Assembly: GCA_021654635.1 (NCBI GenBank)
Contig: AP025179.1
Coordinates: forward strand, 4,464,001 to 4,528,000
Direction: 5' to 3'
DNA length: 64,000 nucleotides
Origin: Mycobacterium kiyosense
GTDB lineage: Bacteria; Actinomycetota; Actinomycetes; Mycobacteriales; Mycobacteriaceae
This document shows positions 1 to 9,574 of the stretch, one piece after another. The number at the start of each line of letters is the position of its first letter. The first letter of the stretch is position 1. The translations under genes and the position numbers were made by a program. Below the pieces are notes generated by a model, which saw nothing but the letters and a program-made list of their open reading frames with translations, ran no database searches and was not told the DNA's origin.

Positions 1-655
1 TGCCGTAGTTGAACAATTGCGTACGGGTGATGAAGCTCTCCAGCACGATGTCGAAGACGCTAAACGCCAAGTAGGAATACCCGACGAGCCGCAGCCACGA
101 CATCGTGGCGTTCTTGCTACGCAACCGGGCCATGAAACGAGAGCCGGCGTAGGCGGGAATGCCGACCAACCAGAAGTAGGCCGACAGCGCCCACAACGAC
201 AACGGAACCAGCTCACTGTTCGGACTCGACCAGCCGGGGATATGACTGGTCCAGCTGCCGAAGTTTATCGACGTTGTGCTGTAAAGGAATTGGACGGAGT
301 TCCAGTTGATCCAGGGTTCTTGAAAACACAACGTGACACAAGCCAGGAAGAAGAGGCCGTCGAAGGTGAAGCGGCCAGTCTTGATCTTGGGCCGGATCAC
401 GAACCACCACAGGATGGCCACCGAGACAACCAGCGCGAAGATCTCCCAGCCGCGGATCAATACGACGTACCAGTCGGGTTCTGACCCCCGGCCCCTGGTG
501 TTAGTGCGAAAGTCGCCGCTGACTATCCACGCGGTCCACACGTAGAGCATGAGTCCGAGCCAGAGCGCGCCGTTGAGAACCCACAGTCTGGCGGCTGAGC
601 CGCGGTCGGCAGGACGCTCGTCGACGGTCTGCTTGGCCGCTGTGCCGAGTGTCAT
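1..655 (-). CDS. AveC-like (spirocyclase-family) membrane protein, 3' end outside window
   Basis: The gene runs off the left edge; 218 codons from an ATG at 655 are visible. The product has hydrophobic segments at about residues 22-45, 64-86 and 101-112. They are followed by CFQEPWINWNS (110-120), the acidic-Pro/Asn-aromatic motif that recurs in all the AveC-like proteins here. AveC of avermectin biosynthesis is a spirocyclase/dehydratase, but the substrate here is unknown. The start lies 24 bases after the stop of another AveC-like gene on the same strand, so the two form a tandem pair. Family call is firm; function is inference. Confidence 0.75.
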   Translation of the reverse strand, partial: MTLGTAAKQTVDERPADRGSAARLWVLNGALWLGLMLYVWTAWIVSGDFRTNTRGRGSEPDWYVVLIRGWEIFALVVSVAILWWFVIRPKIKTGRFTFDGLFFLACVTLCFQEPWINWNSVQFLYSTTSINFGSWTSHIPGWSSPNSELVPLSLWALSAYFWLVGIPAYAGSRFMARLRSKNATMSWLRLVGYSYLAFSVFDIVLESFITRTQLFNYG

Positions 656-679
656 CGCACGCTTCTCTCAGCCCCGGCG

Positions 680-1759
680 CTACGGACGGGGAATCGAAAC
701 ACCCGGACCGGGGCACGGATTGAGGCCGCGAGACGCCTCGTCGCCCGGATAGGCGCACATCTGGTTGATCATGTGCGACGGATATCCGTCCGGGAACGGC
801 CCGGAATGCAGTGCCAGGAATTGATTCGGCACGAAATAGAAGATCGCGAACGCCGCATGTACGCCGCCGAAGATGGCCAGGAACTTGACCCATTGGCGCT
901 TCGCCGGACCGGCTCGCAAACCGTCGATTCCGCGTTCGACGATGGTCCGGTTGCGGTCGTCGCGAAAGTAGCTGAGCGCGGCGATCGCGCCCAGCCCGAA
1001 TCCCGCGAAGAAGATTGGTTCGGTCAAGGGCAGCTGATATGTTTTGCCGGAATACAAACTCAGCCAACGGATTCCGCCAGGATAGGCGTAGATGCCCAGC
1101 CGCAGCAGGATCGATTCGATGATCGTGTCGATGACGATCAGTCCGAGGAACAGGATGGCCCACACCGCCCACGCTGACAGCGCCGGACGACGGGCCTTGA
1201 TCTTGCGGACGATGAAGAGAATCAGCATCACCTGGGAGAACACCAGAGCGGTGTAACCGGGTAGGCACACGAAGATGGGTTCGGGTAGTCGATCGGCGTG
1301 CGGGCTCACCCATCCGGGCCAGGATCCGGTGGCCCAGGCGCCGAAGTTGACCAGGCCGGAGTTGTAGAGCAGCGTCACCGATGTGTAGTTCATACACATG
1401 TCCCAGAAGAAGATCATCGCGCCCGACAGTGCGAGCATGCCGTCGGTGGTCAGCCGGCCCTCGCGGCGCCAGGGCCGAATTACCCAGGCCCACAGTCCTA
1501 TTGCCGCTCCGATTGGAATGGCGATCTGCAGCACCAGGAACAGGCCCTGTTGGCCGCCGCTGATCGGATCGACACCGGGGTGGCTGGGCCGGAAGTTCGG
1601 GCCGAGGATCCAGCGCGCGAGGACATAGAACTCGAAGGCCAGCAATGCGGCTCCGATGACTGCCCATACCACGACGGCCGGAACGCTCCGCCGCGATTCG
1701 GGCGCGGGATCGGCGGCCAGTCCGCGGGCCGGTGCCACATGCGTCGTGATTCGCGTCAT
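680..1759 (-). CDS. AveC-like (spirocyclase-family) membrane protein
   Basis: A 359-residue polytopic membrane protein. Visible family motifs are FFWDMCMNYTSV (117-128), DTIIESILLRLGIYAYPGG (211-229), a FRDDRNRTIVERG segment near 265-277 and a C-terminal PCPGPGV. It is very close to the paralogue at 56913-57977, which shares the NYTSV, DTIIE and YAYPGG motifs nearly unchanged. It follows a TetR gene by about 80 bases and precedes a second AveC gene. A palindrome (1828-1845) lies directly upstream. By homology to AveC it may catalyse a cyclisation or dehydration on a lipophilic substrate; that is inference. Confidence 0.8.
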   Translation of the reverse strand: MTRITTHVAPARGLAADPAPESRRSVPAVVVWAVIGAALLAFEFYVLARWILGPNFRPSHPGVDPISGGQQGLFLVLQIAIPIGAAIGLWAWVIRPWRREGRLTTDGMLALSGAMIFFWDMCMNYTSVTLLYNSGLVNFGAWATGSWPGWVSPHADRLPEPIFVCLPGYTALVFSQVMLILFIVRKIKARRPALSAWAVWAILFLGLIVIDTIIESILLRLGIYAYPGGIRWLSLYSGKTYQLPLTEPIFFAGFGLGAIAALSYFRDDRNRTIVERGIDGLRAGPAKRQWVKFLAIFGGVHAAFAIFYFVPNQFLALHSGPFPDGYPSHMINQMCAYPGDEASRGLNPCPGPGVSIPRP

Positions 1760-1827
1760 TGGCTCGCACTCCTTCGGCGCCGCGGTGGCGATCTCTGGCG
1801 AGCCTAGCTTTCGGAGTAACCACTCAC

Positions 1828-1845
1828 AATAGTTGAATGACTATT
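1828..1845. promoter_or_regulatory. Palindromic operator candidate AATAGT-N6-ACTATT
   Basis: A perfect 6-base inverted repeat with a 6-base centre. It overlaps the stop codon of the TetR gene (1841) and lies about 70 bases upstream of the AveC gene starting at 1759. Size and symmetry fit a TetR-type site, and the neighbouring TetR is the obvious candidate to bind it. Binding is inference. Confidence 0.4.
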
Positions 1846-2754
1846 TACTTTGATTGACTTGGGCGGCTGACCGCAGCCGTTCCAGTTCGATCGCCTGATC
1901 CGCGACAATCCGACGCAGTGTCTCGTTCTCGGCCCTCACCTGATCCAAGTGCTCGTCCCGGCGACGCGCGGCAGTAGCTCGCGCCGCCCAGTAGTGGTCC
2001 CAGCTCTCTTCGCTGACCACGGATGGCTTGTCCGCGGGTGGCCCGTCGGCAGAGTGCTGCAACACTTCAATGCCGGCCAGGATGTCGAGCAGGTCGTCGG
2101 CACCGGCGCCACCCAGCGCTGCGGCGACAAACGACCGCACGACCTCTGCCGTGTGGACCGTGTCCTCGGGAGTGGAGGCCGCGGCCGGTTCTCGGTATGC
2201 AGCGTCGAGCGTGATCAAGAAGATGATCCCGATAACCGCACGCGAGAGGAAGGAAGCGCTGACCCCGTGCCCGGGCATTCCGTCGAGCGCGACGCCCACC
2301 TTGTTCTCGAACCGGTCGAACAGCGGCACGATCTTGTCGTTGTAAAAACGCCGGCCCTCGCGGGCGTCGCTGAACAGTGCGACGCCCAGCAGCGGCAATA
2401 CCGCCGCCATTGTCTCGAGGAACGATTCGTAAAAAGGCCCGACTGCCCGGCCCCTCCCAGTCCAGTAGTCCGTCGGCCCCGCTGATCACCCCCTTCGACG
2501 AACTCGGCAACCGGTTCCACGACGGCGACCTCGAAAAGTTCCTGCTTGGAGGTGAAGTGGCGGTAGAGCATGCTCTCGGCCACACCGGCGGCGTCGGCGA
2601 TGGTCGATGTCCGCGCCCCGGCCAGTCCGCTCGAGGCGAAAACCGACTGCGCCGCGGCGATGATCTCGCGGCGACGTTGCGCGCCGGTGAGTCTGCCCCG
2701 CCCGGTTCTTGACCCCGGTGCAGCTGCCCGCGGTGGCGTCTGCCGTGTTGTCAC
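1841..2754 (-). CDS. TetR-family regulator (two apparent frameshifts)
   Basis: The N-terminal helix-turn-helix is clear (RREIIAAAQSVFASSGL, then TIADAAGVAESMLYRHF), followed by a long helical ligand domain that ends in a charged coiled-coil-like tail. The reading frame changes twice within 45 bases. Removing one C from the run at 2489-2493 and one from 2451-2454 gives a continuous product of about 303 residues through EFVEGVISGADGLLDWEG and AVGPFYESFLETMAA. I chose the GTG at 2754 because AAGGGAG sits 6 bases upstream. Likely regulates the two AveC genes that follow it. Confidence 0.7.
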
Positions 2755-2817
2755 CAGCGCTCCCTTCGGCCAACCGTGTTGGTCAGTGCAAGCCACTCGA
2801 GACAATAGACTAGATAT

Positions 2818-2830
2818 TCACATTTTGTGA
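2818..2830. promoter_or_regulatory. Inverted repeat TCACA-TTT-TGTGA upstream of TetR
   Basis: Perfect 5-base arms with a 3-base centre, about 64 bases upstream of the TetR start at 2754. It is in a good position for autoregulation of that gene. It is a short motif, so chance occurrence cannot be excluded. Confidence 0.3.
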
Positions 2831-3029
2831 GTGCGCAATCACTACAGTACGGTTCGGACTGGAAACCTGAGCCGCTCGGCGACCAGCCAGAGAGAGAATA
2901 AGCCAGCAACGTCGTGTATGGCGGCCAGGCAGAGGTCTTCAAGATCCTGCTCAGAAATGTTTCGTGGCAAGGGTTTCGACGCTGTGCGTGTGAACTGGGC
3001 AGCGCGGGGGGAGAAAGTCGCGTCGACCG

Positions 3030-4047
3030 TTAGCGGAATCGGCGCACGGTGCGCTCGGTTAACCCCCCAACCTTCGTCGCCGCCCCAGGTGAAGCGTGTG
3101 GTCGCCTCGGCCAGCCAGTGCGACGCGGTCGGCTCGGGGTCACGTCCGATCACCATTTCGCTGGTTCCGGCCATCGAGAGCGTCGCCGCCTGACCCGGCT
3201 CGGCCGTGATATCGACGATCCCGCGCTCGGTTTCGAACCGGAGCAGGTACGGGTCCTGCCCCTGCTCGAGCACATCGATGAGCGGTGCGTCGGAAACGAT
3301 TTGGGCATTGATCCGGCCACGACCGTCGTCGACGGTGACGTGAGACAACACCTGTCCCTGCATCGTGAGCAGATGAAAGATCATAAAGCTGCGACCGTCG
3401 GACCACTGGCCGTGGATCCAGCAGTGGTGATCGATCGGGGCGAAATCGCGTGGGCCCCAAGAGTGGTCGCGCAGTCCCGTACCGGCCAAGTCGATGCGTT
3501 CGTCTCCAAAGGAGATGAACCCGGACAGGTCGCAGTTCTGCTCGTAGTGGGTGTGTCCCCAGGACTGGCCGCTCATGTCCATGTCGAATGCCGGACCGCG
3601 AGCGGTCCAGGTGACCTCCATGTCGACCCCGATGCCAAGCCCATCGGTCAGCGATCCGGCGCGCAGCTGGTCACCGGTCACCAGCCGTGCCAGACCGTGG
3701 AAATTCTTGGTCCATTGGGTGAATGGTTCATCGCAGCGATAGGTCAGCGCGGGGCCCTGCGGACCGCGGTCATCCGGTAATCGGGCCGTGCCTTTGGCGC
3801 AGAGGTATCGGTCGTCCGGCAGGTAAAAGACGTAGAAGTCCTGCCACGTCCTCGGATCGAATGCGGTACGACCCTGATGCAGCCAATGGGCGCAGCCAAC
3901 CTCCGGAAACACGGCGTGGCTCAGGTAGTTCTCGGACCACAACGGCTCGTCGACGATCGCGTGTGGCAGGTCGTCTTCGTCCGACAGAAACTCGGGCCGC
4001 AGCCTGTCAGAAGTCCGGCGAAGCTCGGATGGTTGCGCAGCGGTCAT
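3030..4047 (-). CDS. DUF7064/DUF7065-type (CrtC/lipocalin-like) protein, frameshifted near 3' end
   Basis: A soluble, beta-rich protein of about 338 residues. It carries the family signature LRDHSWGPRD, an upstream W-S-E-N-Y-L segment and repeated FDMDMSG-type strands. It is a clear paralogue of the gene just upstream. The frame as written reads on to 2842 through an unrelated tail. Removing one C from 3063-3068 restores the ending EGWGLTERTV, which matches the paralogue's GYGITEW, and a TAA at 3030. The ATG at 4047 overlaps the preceding stop (ATGA) and has GGAGG 8 bases upstream, so the pair is translationally coupled. Resemblance to CrtC-type hydratases is fold-level inference; activity is unknown. 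Confidence 0.7.
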
Positions 4048-5049
4048 TGATCGGTCCTCCAAGACCATTCGGTGATTCCATAACCGACTTCACCGTCCCA
4101 TTCGAATCGGCTCGCGCCCTCGAACAGGTGATGCGAAGCGGTCGCCCCCGGCGCCCCGAGGATCAGTTCGCTGCCATTGTCCAAGGCCAGCGGAACGGCG
4201 GTGAGGATTCGGCCGCGCAGCTTCCCGACATCGCCGTCGGTGCGTCTGAACTCGACCTCGTAAGCATCGCTCCAATGCGCGGGCGGTCGTGGGACGGGCA
4301 GCTCGCCGACCTTCGTGATCGGCCGCAACTCGCGGTCTAGTTCATGACCGTGCTCGAGCAATCCCCCGCCGGCCGGGGTGACGTGATGGAAATACATGAT
4401 CCGTCGCCCGCTGGGGAACTCTCCATAGATCCATACGTGATTACCCAGCTGCGTGAGGTCGCGTGGCCCCCATGAGTGGTCGCGGATGCCGAATCCACTC
4501 AATTCGAGTTGCTCATCTCCGAAGACCAAATGGCCTCGAACCCGGCAGTGTTGCTGATAGTGAGCCTTGACTTCGGCCCACACTTGCTCACTCATATCCA
4601 TGTCGAAGGTGGGACCAGCACCTTCCCAGACGAGGTCCATGTCGACCGCGAGATGCGGCCCGTCCGGTAGCGGGCCGCTTCGCAACTGATCGCCCGATAC
4701 GAGTTGTGCGAGCCCATGAAAGGACTTGCGCCAGCGCTGAAATGGCTCCAGGCACTCATACGTCAGACCGGCGCCGAACACCGATGCCTGCGCGTCGGCG
4801 GGGACTGCCCCCCTTGGCGACGAGGAAGCGGTCCCCGGGAAGCATGAAGGTGAATATCGATTCCCAGAAGCGTGGGTCGTGCTGCGGGCGGGACTGATGA
4901 AACCAGGCTCCCGCCTTCGCCGACGGAAAGCACACGCCGCTGAGATAATTTTCCGACCACATCGCGACGTCGGTGGGCGCCTGATGAAATCCTTCGTCGG
5001 CGTCGCGGAGATAGACGGGCCGGTCCGGTGATGCAAGCCGCTGACTCAT
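4044..5049 (-). CDS. DUF7064/DUF7065-type (CrtC/lipocalin-like) protein, one frameshift
   Basis: Paralogue of the downstream gene, sharing WSENYLS, the GLAQLVSGDQLRSG segment and IRDHSWGPRD. The first 80 or so residues lie in one frame and the rest in another. Deleting one C from the run at 4808-4813 joins them (FLVAKGAVPADA), giving about 334 residues. The ATG at 5049 lies 27 bases after the stop of the FAD oxidoreductase gene, so the three genes look like one operon. That context suggests the beta-barrel proteins and the oxidoreductase act on the same lipophilic compound; that is inference. Confidence 0.7.
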
Positions 5050-5076
5050 CCCACTTTCGCTTCCGGTCCGACGGTC

Positions 5077-6771
5077 CTAGCCTGGCTTGTCACCTGCCCG
5101 TTTCCCGGACGACTGCGGCGCCCGATTGACAGCCGGGCTTGCAGTGGCGGGCGCCATGGGCCGGCGCCGGTACAGAATCCGGTCGACCAGTTTGCTTACG
5201 GGCCCACCGTCGGTGTTGCGCAACACTTCTCGCGCACTATTACGACCTGGCCAGCCGCTCAGGAAGGCCATGGGGAAGGCGCCGGCGGCACTGTGCCACA
5301 AGCCTCGGACCGGCGTCCGGTACGCCGATAGCGACGGGACGGGCCGGAACGGACCCATGTTCGCCATCGTGCAGTCGACGTGCTCGTAATTGCCGACGTT
5401 GTAGCGGGTGACGAAATCGTCTGGGCTGGTGAGGTCGACGTCGATGATCGCGTCGCGAATGTCGGGGCAGTACCGGGCGAAATTGTCCAGCATCAGGTCC
5501 GCGTAGCGCTGGCGCTCCTCGGCCCAGCTGCGCCCGTCCGACAGTCGTACCGGCGTGTTGAACGCGTACATATAGCAGGTGTCCCCGTCGCTTCCGGGCG
5601 GTACGAGCGTGCGGTCGTAGATCGAGGACGTGATGTGTTGGATCGGGATGTCGGGGCTGAACTCTCCGCACGTGGCGAGGTTGGCCGAGCGGTTCATGTA
5701 CTCCATGTCGTCGCAGATCGTGATGGCCGAGAGTGCCTCGTCTTCGCGGCCCGCGCCGTGAAACGGGAACCGGAGCCGGCGGTCCAGCGCGGCGTCGAGT
5801 TTGAACGTGTAGATGTTGGCGTGCAGGTCCTGGATGCCGCGCATCTCATCCTTGACCTCGTCCGGCACGATCGCCGGATCCAGTAGGCGGTTGACGAGAT
5901 GATGAGGCGGGATCGCGGCGATGACCTGAGGCGCGGCAAACTGGCGTCCGTCGGCCAGTCGCACGCCGCGGGCTCGTCCGGCGTGGGTGAGGATCTCCTC
6001 GGCGCGGGCGTTGGTGAGGATCTCCCCGCCATGGGCTGTCACGCACCGCGCCAGAGCCTGCGTGAAGGCTCCGGTTCCCCCGACCGGGTGACGCACTCCC
6101 CACTCGTGCAAGCCGCAGATCAGCGAAAGGTGCAGCCCTGTCCCCTGCTCCCAGGCGGGGGCGAAGCTGGCCAGCGAGTAGCAAGCAAGAGGGACCTTGA
6201 TCTCGTCGCGCTCGAAGTATTCCTCGCAGACGGCCTCGATCGAAGAGATCATCGCCCGTGCGCCCCGCGCAATGTGCTTGCGGCCCTTGGCTGCAACCGT
6301 CAGCATCTCCCACAGGGCCTGTGGACGCACTCGGAACGGATGGCCCTGGAGATAGGGCAGCGCCGCCTTCAGGGTCACCGTGATTTCATCGACCAGCCGG
6401 CCGTAGTTCCTGGCGTCCTTCTTGGAGTAGCGCGCGATCTCCTCCACGAGCCGGGCTCGGTCGCGCCAGATCGGCATCACTTGCCCATGCGGCCCCAACC
6501 AGGTCAGCAATGTGTCCGGGTAAACCCAGTTGAGCCCGTACTTGTGCAGCTCGAGCTCCTTGTCCACCGACGGCTGGACACCGGTCAGCAGAAATTCGAC
6601 CGAACAGGGATTCACGAAATACCCTGGCGCATTGGGCATTTCCATCGTCCATGCCAGGCCACCGACGACATCGCGCGCTTCGAGCACGAGCACCTTCTTG
6701 CCCGCTTTCGCCAAGTACGCGGCACTCGTCAACCCATTGTGTCCGGCGCCCACGACGATCACGTCATACAT
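5077..6771 (-). CDS. FAD-dependent oxidoreductase, PYROXD2/phytoene-desaturase-like
   Basis: A 564-residue flavoprotein. The N-terminal Rossmann motif VVGAGHNGLTSAAYLAKAG and the E-A-R-D-V-V-G-G segment bind FAD. The C-terminal region SAGAFPMAFLSGWPGRNS closes the FAD site as in CrtI-like enzymes. The GHNGL variant is typical of PYROXD2-like members. SD-like GGGAGG lies 7 bases before the ATG. It is first in a minus-strand operon with two DUF7064/7065 genes, and its promoter region carries the shared GTCTAGAYGYNAAGT motif. Probably desaturates or oxidises a polyene or other lipophilic substrate; the exact reaction is unknown. Confidence 0.8.
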   Translation of the reverse strand: MYDVIVVGAGHNGLTSAAYLAKAGKKVLVLEARDVVGGLAWTMEMPNAPGYFVNPCSVEFLLTGVQPSVDKELELHKYGLNWVYPDTLLTWLGPHGQVMPIWRDRARLVEEIARYSKKDARNYGRLVDEITVTLKAALPYLQGHPFRVRPQALWEMLTVAAKGRKHIARGARAMISSIEAVCEEYFERDEIKVPLACYSLASFAPAWEQGTGLHLSLICGLHEWGVRHPVGGTGAFTQALARCVTAHGGEILTNARAEEILTHAGRARGVRLADGRQFAAPQVIAAIPPHHLVNRLLDPAIVPDEVKDEMRGIQDLHANIYTFKLDAALDRRLRFPFHGAGREDEALSAITICDDMEYMNRSANLATCGEFSPDIPIQHITSSIYDRTLVPPGSDGDTCYMYAFNTPVRLSDGRSWAEERQRYADLMLDNFARYCPDIRDAIIDVDLTSPDDFVTRYNVGNYEHVDCTMANMGPFRPVPSLSAYRTPVRGLWHSAAGAFPMAFLSGWPGRNSAREVLRNTDGGPVSKLVDRILYRRRPMAPATASPAVNRAPQSSGKRAGDKPG

Positions 6772-6839
6772 GTGGAACCTCCCGCTCGAAATCTGCCCAC
6801 CCCATCGCGATGCTTAAGCTACTAGCCATCGAACTCAAT

Positions 6840-6854
6840 GTCTAGATGCGAAGT
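6840..6854 (+). promoter_or_regulatory. Shared operator motif GTCTAGAYGYNAAGT, copy 1
   Basis: GTCTAGATGCGAAGT, about 70 bases upstream of the FAD oxidoreductase start at 6771. The same 15-base pattern occurs at 6990-7004 and 9422-9436, with a weaker reversed copy at 9560-9574. All are in promoter gaps of this region. Confidence 0.45.
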
Positions 6855-6989
6855 ATTCGGACACGCCGTCGTCCCTCAAGCACGGGCACCGTTCGGCGTG
6901 CATTGCGCTCGGATCTGTCGGATCTGGTTCGTCGGAGCGGCAAGATGGTTGCGACGGTGCCGACGCCAGCAACAACCACCAGACCGATG

Positions 6990-7004
6990 GTCTAGATGTA
7001 AAGT
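6990..7004 (+). promoter_or_regulatory. Shared operator motif GTCTAGAYGYNAAGT, copy 2
   Basis: GTCTAGATGTAAAGT, about 48 bases before the TetR start at 7052, in the same divergent gap as copy 1 and in the same orientation. The rest of the 280-base gap shows no gene. The adjacent tandem TetR pair is the most likely reader of the site. Confidence 0.45.
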
Positions 7005-7051
7005 TTGGTGGTGGTTTCTGAGCCCGCGACTTCGACTCCAAAGCGCCACCG

Positions 7052-7666
7052 GTGCGATCGGTGACTGACGAACAGCCTAAACCCCAGGCAGAGCTGCTTG
7101 ACCGGCTCAGCGATGCCGTGGAGCGGCTGCTGCGCCAAGGCGCCACGTTCGAGGAGATCAAAATCAACGACCTGGTGCGGGAGGGCGGCCTCGCAAAGTC
7201 GACTTTCTACGTCTACTTCGCCGACAAGACGGCATTGCTGAGCGCGCTGGCCCAGCGTGTCATGTCGGATCTGGTCGGCTTCGACGCCGCCTGGTGGCAC
7301 CTGCCGCCATCTGCGAGTAAGCATGAGATCGCGCTCGCCCTGTCGGCCATGTTCGAGGACTACCGCGCGCACGGCCTGCTCCTGGATGCGATCACCGCCG
7401 CGACGGTCTACGACCAGGCGTTACGTACTCAGTTCGGCGCACTCATGGGCGTTGCGGTAGAGGCGACGGCCGAGTTCCTACGCACATCGCAAGCCGCCGG
7501 CCTCACCCCCGCGGAGCTCGACCCGACCTACATCGCGTTTTCGCTGGTGTGGATGCTCGAGCGAGGATTCAACCGGCTGCTGGTTCGTTCGACGCCCCAG
7601 GAGCTGCGGACTCGTCTGGCTTCCCTCACCGAGATCATTTGGTGGACCGTCCGAGGGCACGAGTGA
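7052..7666 (+). CDS. TetR-family regulator, first of an overlapping pair
   Basis: About 200 residues. The HTH is clear (INDLVREGGLAKSTFYVYFADKTALL) and the ligand domain ends with LVWMLERGFNRLLV, a signature shared by several TetR proteins in this window. GTG starts at 7052 or 7061 are both possible; neither has a strong ribosome site. Its TGA overlaps the ATG of a second TetR gene (TGATG), so both are co-translated. It lies divergent from the FAD oxidoreductase operon and probably controls it, which is inference. Confidence 0.8.
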   Translation: MRSVTDEQPKPQAELLDRLSDAVERLLRQGATFEEIKINDLVREGGLAKSTFYVYFADKTALLSALAQRVMSDLVGFDAAWWHLPPSASKHEIALALSAMFEDYRAHGLLLDAITAATVYDQALRTQFGALMGVAVEATAEFLRTSQAAGLTPAELDPTYIAFSLVWMLERGFNRLLVRSTPQELRTRLASLTEIIWWTVRGHE

Positions 7667-8301
7667 TGTCGCGCCGCGCCAGCCGTTCCCCGCGTGACCG
7701 ACCGAGCCGCCGCGAAGCCGTGGAGTCACGCCTGTTGGCGGTCCTGCAGCGCCGGCTGGAAGAGGGCCAAAGCCTTGCCTCGATCACAGTCGACAGCCTC
7801 GTCGCCGAAGCCGGCGTCTCACGCGCCAACTTCTACATCCACTTCCAAGACAAGGTCGACCTGCTGGAAGGGTGGCTGCTCGAAACCCGGCAAGTCTTGT
7901 TTGAAGTCAGCAACGCCTGGTATTCCGCAGCGGCATCCCAGCTTTCGCAGCCGCGAATTCACGAGCTACTCGGCGAGATCTTCGGCGTTTATCGGGCTCG
8001 GATGACCCTGATGCGGGCCATGTACGAGACCGTCCTGCACGATCCAACCGTGCGCGAGGAGTTCGCCGAGGCTTTCGAGCTGCACTTCGTCGCCTTGACC
8101 GAGCACATCCGCAACGGCCAGCGCGATGGGGCGATTCGCCCGGAACTTGATCCACGGGCAACCGCCGAATGGCTCATTTGTTTGGTAGAACGCGTACCCA
8201 TGCAGATCGACCGTAACGCTGCGCCCCGCGAGCTCGAGGGCCACACCGCCGCGATCGCGCAAATCATTTACCGGACACTCTATGATCTCGGTAATCACTA
8301 G
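7666..8301 (+). CDS. TetR-family regulator, second of an overlapping pair
   Basis: About 211 residues, starting at the ATG that overlaps the preceding TGA. The HTH reads SLVAEAGVSRANFYIHFQDKVDLL and the C-terminal domain keeps the AEWLICLVERV counterpart of the subfamily signature. Co-translation with a paralogous TetR is unusual and would allow a heterodimer. The gene converges on the kinase-like gene ending at 8341. Confidence 0.8.
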   Translation: MSRRASRSPRDRPSRREAVESRLLAVLQRRLEEGQSLASITVDSLVAEAGVSRANFYIHFQDKVDLLEGWLLETRQVLFEVSNAWYSAAASQLSQPRIHELLGEIFGVYRARMTLMRAMYETVLHDPTVREEFAEAFELHFVALTEHIRNGQRDGAIRPELDPRATAEWLICLVERVPMQIDRNAAPRELEGHTAAIAQIIYRTLYDLGNH

Positions 8302-8340
8302 GCGGGACAAGGCCTTTCGACGCGGCCGCGCGAACTAGCC

Positions 8341-9409
8341 TTAGGGCCGCACGGCGAGAAGGTCGAGCGCGCCAGTCGTTTCGATCGCGTCCGAGGTCCG
8401 ACGCAGCATCTCCACCAGCAACTGCTTGCCGTAGTCATCGGTGTTTTCGTACTGCATGAATGCGAGCCCGGGAAGCATCAAGTTGAAAGCCAGAGCAATC
8501 CGGTACTGGCGCCAGGCGCGCTCGTAGTCGTAATCTGTGACGCCGAGCGCGGCGAGCGTGTCGACATAGCGGCGCACCAGCATTTCATCGTTTCCCCGGC
8601 GCGCTTCCACCGGAAGGCTTTGCGCCACAAGGTAAGCGACATCCACAATCCCCGCCTGCTGCGCAACGGTCTGGAAGTCGATCATCAAAAGCCCGCCGTC
8701 CGGCAGCAGAAAAAAGATTGTCGGCCCGCAGCTCACCGTGAACTATCGTGCGTGGCGTCGCCAGCTCGGTGACGAAAGTCGGCAACATCTCACCCCAGCT
8801 GTCGCCGAATTGCTTGACATCATCGGCCACGACCGAGAGCTCGCGCGCGGATTGCCAGGATAGGCCGAAGAATTGCGCGAACTGCCCGTAGACGCCGGCT
8901 GCCCGCTCGCTGTCGAGCGGCGGAAAGCGCTCGGCCAGTCCTGGCAGCCGCTCGTGGTTCCACGACCAGGCGTGGAATTTCGCCAACTCAACGACGGCCG
9001 TCTCGGCCAACTCGAGGGTCAGGCCCTTGAGTTGGTTCGCGGGTTCAAGCCCGGACAGGTCCTCGAGCACGAGGACGAAGTCGGTTGATTCGCAAGCGAT
9101 CTCGGCAACGTAGCACGTCGGGACGCGGACGGGGACGTCCTTGGCGAGTTCGGAGTAGAACGTGACCTCGCGAACGTAGGCGCCGATGCCCTCGAGCAGC
9201 TGCCGTACCGGCCCCCCGACGGGCAGCTTGACGACGACCGAGTCGGGTATCGGACCCGCTCCCGCCAACTCGAGGCGGTACATAGCGGTCGAGTAGCCCA
9301 GCGGTACCGGGGCGCACGACGTGATGGTGACCTCTTGGCCTAGTGCGGCCGACAACCAGCCGCTGTCGAGTTCGTCGATTGTCCGCGGGACGTCCATCCG
9401 CGAGACCAT
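8341..9409 (-). CDS. Aminoglycoside-phosphotransferase-like (APH/EcKinase-type) protein, one frameshift
   Basis: A kinase-fold protein of about 355 residues. It has the nucleotide-lobe motif SVVVKLP, a FVLVLEDLSG hinge, the catalytic loop IVHGELRADNLF and the metal-binding MIDFQTVA. The catalytic loop is split: removing one A from the run at 8710-8715 joins RADNLF to LLPDGGLLMIDFQ. In the loop, Glu (HGE) stands where canonical APH enzymes have Asp. Substrates of this family are small hydroxylated molecules, and no specific one can be named. The start is ATG 9409 or 9397. The shared motif at 9422-9436 lies right at its promoter. Confidence 0.7.
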
Positions 9410-9421
9410 AGAAGATAGCGC

Positions 9422-9436
9422 GTCTAGACGTCAAGT
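9422..9436 (+). promoter_or_regulatory. Shared operator motif GTCTAGAYGYNAAGT, copy 3
   Basis: GTCTAGACGTCAAGT, 13 bases upstream of the kinase-like start at 9409. Binding there would block transcription or initiation. It matches copies 1 and 2 at all fixed positions. Confidence 0.45.
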
Positions 9437-9559
9437 TCGACAGGCCTTATGGCTCTGCCTGCGACCGCTAGATAGCTCATGGCCCTGGCTGGGAACTGGC
9501 ACCAGGCGACCAAGTCATGCGGCGCTTTAACCTGACCCAACGCCGGCCGCGACCTACGA

Positions 9560-9574
9560 ACCTTAGTTCTAGAC
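9560..9574 (-). promoter_or_regulatory. Weaker reversed copy of the GTCTAGA motif
   Basis: Read on the minus strand this is GTCTAGAACTAAGGT, matching copy 2 at 12 of 15 positions. It lies about 140 bases before the LLM gene. Confidence 0.25.

Noticed and set aside
501..1823. Long minus-strand frame of 440 codons
   Set aside because: Arg/Pro/Gly-rich shadow of the AveC gene at 680-1759, with no family motif. High GC makes such antiphase frames common.
2842..3029. Extended C-terminus of the DUF7064/7065 protein at 3030
   Set aside because: The tail after GWGV is unlike the paralogue. Removing one base from the C run at 3063-3068 gives a matching short ending.
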